From Hymenobacter jejuensis (GTDB lineage: Bacteria > Bacteroidota > Bacteroidia > Cytophagales > Hymenobacteraceae), in contig NZ_CP040896.1 of the NCBI RefSeq assembly GCF_006337165.1, positions 1,736,001 to 1,800,000 of the forward strand: 64,000 bases of DNA, in the 5' to 3' direction. The notes under the pieces are model-generated. The model was not told the DNA's origin. It was given only the letters and a program-made list of their open reading frames with translations, and did not search any database. The translations under genes were made by a program, and so were the position numbers. Positions within the stretch are counted from its first letter, which is position 1. The number at the start of each line of letters is the position of its first letter. Positions 61,366-64,000 of the stretch are shown in pieces.

Positions 61366-64000
61366 CTAGGCCGCGGTTTCTTCGGCGTACTTGCTGGTTT
61401 TCAATTCATCTGCCAAAAACTTACCGGTGTAGCCTTTCTTCAGCTTGGCTACCTGCTCCGGCGTGCCCTGGGCCACGATGGTGCCGCCGCCCCCGCCGCC
61501 TTCCGGCCCCAAATCGATGACGTGGTCGGCGACTTTGATTAGGTCGAGGTTGTGCTCAATGATGAGAACGGTGTTGCCCTTGTCGGCCAACTTTTGCAGC
61601 ACATCGGCCAACAACCGTATGTCCTCGAAGTGCAGGCCGGTAGTGGGCTCGTCGAGGATGTAGAAGGTCTTGCCGGTGTCTTTCTTGCCGAGCTCGGTGG
61701 CCAGCTTCACGCGTTGGGCTTCGCCGCCGGAAAGCGTGGTAGCCTGCTGACCCAAAGTTAGGTAGCCCAAGCCTACTTCATTGAGCACCTGAATCTTACG
61801 AATGATTCGCGGCTGATTTTCAAAATACTCCACGGCTTTCTCAACGGTCATGTCGAGTATATCAGTGATGCTCTTGCCTTTGAAGCGTACTTCCAGCGTT
61901 TCGCGGTTGTAGCGGCGGCCTTTGCAGGTTTCGCAGGGCACGTGTACGTCGGGCAGGAAGTTCATTTCGATGGTGCGCATGCCAGCTCCTTCGCAGGTTT
62001 CGCAGCGTCCGCCCTTCACGTTGAACGAGAACCGGCCGGGCCCGTAGCCCCGGATTTTGGCTTCGGGCAACGAAGCAAACAGCTGCCGAATCTCGGTAAA
62101 GACACCGGTATAGGTCGCCGGGTTGGAACGCGGCGTCCGACCGATCGGCGACTGATCGACCTCAATTACTTTATCGATAAGATCCAGACCTTCAATACTT
62201 AGATAGGGCAGCGGATCGCGCTTGGCGTTGAAAAAGTACTGATTCAGAATTGGATACAGCGTGTCGTGAATCAGCGACGACTTGCCCGAACCCGATACGC
62301 CCGTCACGGCGATGAACTTGCCGAGCGGAAACCTGGCTGTTACGTTTTTCAGGTTGTGGCCTTTGGCACCTTTCAGCACCAATTCGCCGCCTTCGCCTTT
62401 GCGCTTTTTCTTGCGCAGCTCAATGTGCTTGGCCCCGCTCAGATACTGCGACGTGAGGCTACCCGACTCGAAAATCTCCGTGGGTGACCCGTGTGCCACA
62501 ATGTGACCGCCGTGCACGCCCGCGCCAGGACCAATATCCAGCACGTAGTCGGCATGCATGATCATGTCCTTGTCGTGCTCCACCACAATCACGGAGTTTC
62601 CAATGTCGCGCAGGTGTTGCAGGGCCTTTATAAGGCGCTCATTATCACGCTGATGCAAACCAATACTGGGTTCGTCCATGATGTAAAGCACGCCAACCAG
62701 TTGGGTACCAATCTGGGTGGCCAAGCGAATACGCTGCGACTCGCCGCCGCTCAAAGTCCGGACGGAGCGGTGCAAATCGAGGTATTCCAGGCCCACTTCG
62801 AGCAGGAAGCCGATGCGCTTGCGAATCTCTTTGAGCAGCTCGCGGGCAATCAGGTTCTGACGATCCGACAGGCGGCTTTCCAAGTCTTCAAACCAGTTGC
62901 TCAGCTCTTTAATGTCCATCACCGACAACTCGCCGATGTTTTTGTCCGCAATTTTAAAGTGCAGCGACTCGCGCTTCAGACGGTAGCCGTGGCACTCGGG
63001 GCACTCCTTGGCCTGCGTGTATTGCTGGATCCACTCCCGAATATTGTCGGAGTCGGAATCCATCTGGCGGCGCAGAAACGGAATAATTCCCTCGAAGGGC
63101 TCGATGTAATTGGCCTTTTTCGGGTCGGCGTCTTCCTCTTCCGGAATGCCGTAGAGCAGACGTTGCACTAAGTCTTCGGGCAGCTTTTCGATCGGCGTCG
63201 AGAGGCTGGCTTTGTTCTTTTTCAGAATAAGCTGTAGCTGCTGAAAAATCCAGATGTCGCGGTACTCGCCCAGCGGCGCAATACCGCCGCGGCTGATGCT
63301 CAGCCTCTTATCCGGCATTACGGTTTCCTCCGTGATCTCCTGCACCTCGCCTAAACCGTTGCAGGTTGGGCACGCGCCGTAGGGTGAGTTGAACGAGAAC
63401 GTGTTTGGCGCCGGATCGTCGTAGGCAATGCCGGTGGTCGGGTCCATGAGAAAGCGCGAGAAGAACTGCGTTTTCTTTGAGTCGGGGTCGAGTACCAACA
63501 TGGTGCCTTTGCCGTGGGTCAGAGCATTTTGCACCGAGCCCGACAGGCGGAACCGATCTTCGGCCGTCACCTTCAGCCGGTCGATGACGATCTCAATATC
63601 ATGAATCTTGTAGCGGTCAACCTGCATTTTGGCCGTGATGTCGAGCAGTTCGCCATCGACGCGCACTTTCGTAAAGCCCAGTTTAGCAACCTGTTGGAAG
63701 AGTTCGCGGTAGTGGCCTTTGCGCCCTTTCACAATGGGGGCGAGCACCACCAGCTTGCGGTCGGCGAAGTGCTTGAGGATGTAATTAATGATCTGCTCGT
63801 CGCTCTGCCGGATCATCTTTTTGCCCGTGGCGTAGCTAAACGCTTCGGCTGTGCGGGCATAAAGCAAGCGCAGAAAGTCGTAGATCTCGGTAATAGTGCC
63901 CACCGTGGAGCGCGGGTTGCGCGAGGTGGTTTTCTGCTCGATGCTGATCACCGGCGACAGACCCTCAATCTTATCGACGTCGGGGCGCTCTAGGCCGCCC
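61366..64000 (-). CDS. uvrA: Excinuclease ABC subunit UvrA, N-terminus missing
   Basis: Cut by the window end: about 878 residues of an expected ~940-residue protein are visible, beginning within GLERPDVDKIEGLSPVISIE. The frame is open to the last base. Marks of UvrA: LRTLSGGESQRIRLATQIG signature (as VRTLSGGESQR), the GVSGSGKSSLIHDTLYP Walker A of the second ABC domain, the CETCEGAGMRTIEMNFLPDV zinc-finger region with CETCKGRRY, and TTTGLHFEDIRLLADVL. It recognises bulky DNA lesions in nucleotide excision repair with UvrB/UvrC. The first Walker A lies outside the window. Confidence 0.95.
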   Translation of the reverse strand, partial: GGLERPDVDKIEGLSPVISIEQKTTSRNPRSTVGTITEIYDFLRLLYARTAEAFSYATGKKMIRQSDEQIINYILKHFADRKLVVLAPIVKGRKGHYRELFQQVAKLGFTKVRVDGELLDITAKMQVDRYKIHDIEIVIDRLKVTAEDRFRLSGSVQNALTHGKGTMLVLDPDSKKTQFFSRFLMDPTTGIAYDDPAPNTFSFNSPYGACPTCNGLGEVQEITEETVMPDKRLSISRGGIAPLGEYRDIWIFQQLQLILKKNKASLSTPIEKLPEDLVQRLLYGIPEEEDADPKKANYIEPFEGIIPFLRRQMDSDSDNIREWIQQYTQAKECPECHGYRLKRESLHFKIADKNIGELSVMDIKELSNWFEDLESRLSDRQNLIARELLKEIRKRIGFLLEVGLEYLDLHRSVRTLSGGESQRIRLATQIGTQLVGVLYIMDEPSIGLHQRDNERLIKALQHLRDIGNSVIVVEHDKDMIMHADYVLDIGPGAGVHGGHIVAHGSPTEIFESGSLTSQYLSGAKHIELRKKKRKGEGGELVLKGAKGHNLKNVTARFPLGKFIAVTGVSGSGKSSLIHDTLYPILNQYFFNAKRDPLPYLSIEGLDLIDKVIEVDQSPIGRTPRSNPATYTGVFTEIRQLFASLPEAKIRGYGPGRFSFNVKGGRCETCEGAGMRTIEMNFLPDVHVPCETCKGRRYNRETLEVRFKGKSITDILDMTVEKAVEYFENQPRIIRKIQVLNEVGLGYLTLGQQATTLSGGEAQRVKLATELGKKDTGKTFYILDEPTTGLHFEDIRLLADVLQKLADKGNTVLIIEHNLDLIKVADHVIDLGPEGGGGGGTIVAQGTPEQVAKLKKGYTGKFLADELKTSKYAEETAA

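Overview
The window looks like chromosomal DNA from a GC-rich member of the Bacteroidota, most probably Hymenobacter or a close relative (Hymenobacteraceae/Cytophagales). The evidence is type IX secretion (T9SS) C-terminal sorting domains on two proteins, many Bacteroidota-type families (DUF4142, DUF4159, DUF1800/DUF1501, DUF2795, DUF349, OMP_b-brl_2 barrels), a CrtY-type lycopene cyclase, scarce Shine-Dalgarno sequences and a TTTG/TAnnTTTG-like promoter. This assignment is inferred from gene content, not from a marker-gene comparison. I see no rRNA, tRNA, CRISPR array, transposase or phage gene. Almost all of the window is coding on one strand or the other.

Layout. 1-317: tail of an McrC-type restriction gene. 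457-6771: tandem duplication of a tldD-tldE protease pair, each copy followed by palindromic DNA. 6888-8276: two tandem small outer-membrane barrels. 8477-16827: a six-gene DUF4159-MoxR-DUF58-BatA-DUF4175-membrane protein cluster. 16946-19145: Thr/Ser-rich lipoprotein, ECF sigma factor, and a membrane protein joining an anti-sigma-like cytoplasmic segment to a periplasmic trypsin-like protease. 19306-22645: DUF1800/DUF1501 export pair with a T9SS tail. 22871-25499: small membrane and secreted proteins, SRAP DNA-protein crosslink protein, SMP-30-like lactonase. 25625-34605: T9SS protein, two paralogous histidine kinases, Nudix hydrolase, M61 peptidase, trehalase, CDF metal transporter. 34906-41584: NDH-2, cupin, a zinc-ribbon orphan, an amidase lipoprotein, a hypothetical and an Omp85-like barrel. 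41942-45081: LuxR-type regulator with a degenerate receiver followed by three uncharacterised envelope genes. 45162-57876: housekeeping and metabolic genes (EttA, DUF349, DUF2795, ABC ATPase, GNAT, CrtY, alpha/beta hydrolase, LOG protein, MacB-type permease, QueA, IspD, PaaG-like). 58198-60464: three DUF4142 lipoproteins and a small lipoprotein. 60619-64000: TMEM175-type channel and UvrA, cut by the window end.

Functionally the window mixes housekeeping genes with envelope and stress modules. CrtY and IspD both belong to isoprenoid/carotenoid synthesis but sit apart. UvrA and SRAP are DNA repair proteins. Local duplication is a repeated theme: tldDE x2, barrel x2, histidine kinase x2, DUF4142 x3. 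Convergent genes are usually separated by strong bidirectional hairpins, one with 32-bp perfect arms.

The most interesting items are: the sigma factor with an anti-sigma-like/serine-protease fusion; the uncharacterised triad at 42657-45081; the tldDE duplication in which only TldD carries a Tat-like signal; a dispersed 12-mer ATCAANNACTTA that occurs far more often than chance; and a near-identical 141-bp tract shared by two otherwise diverged kinase genes.
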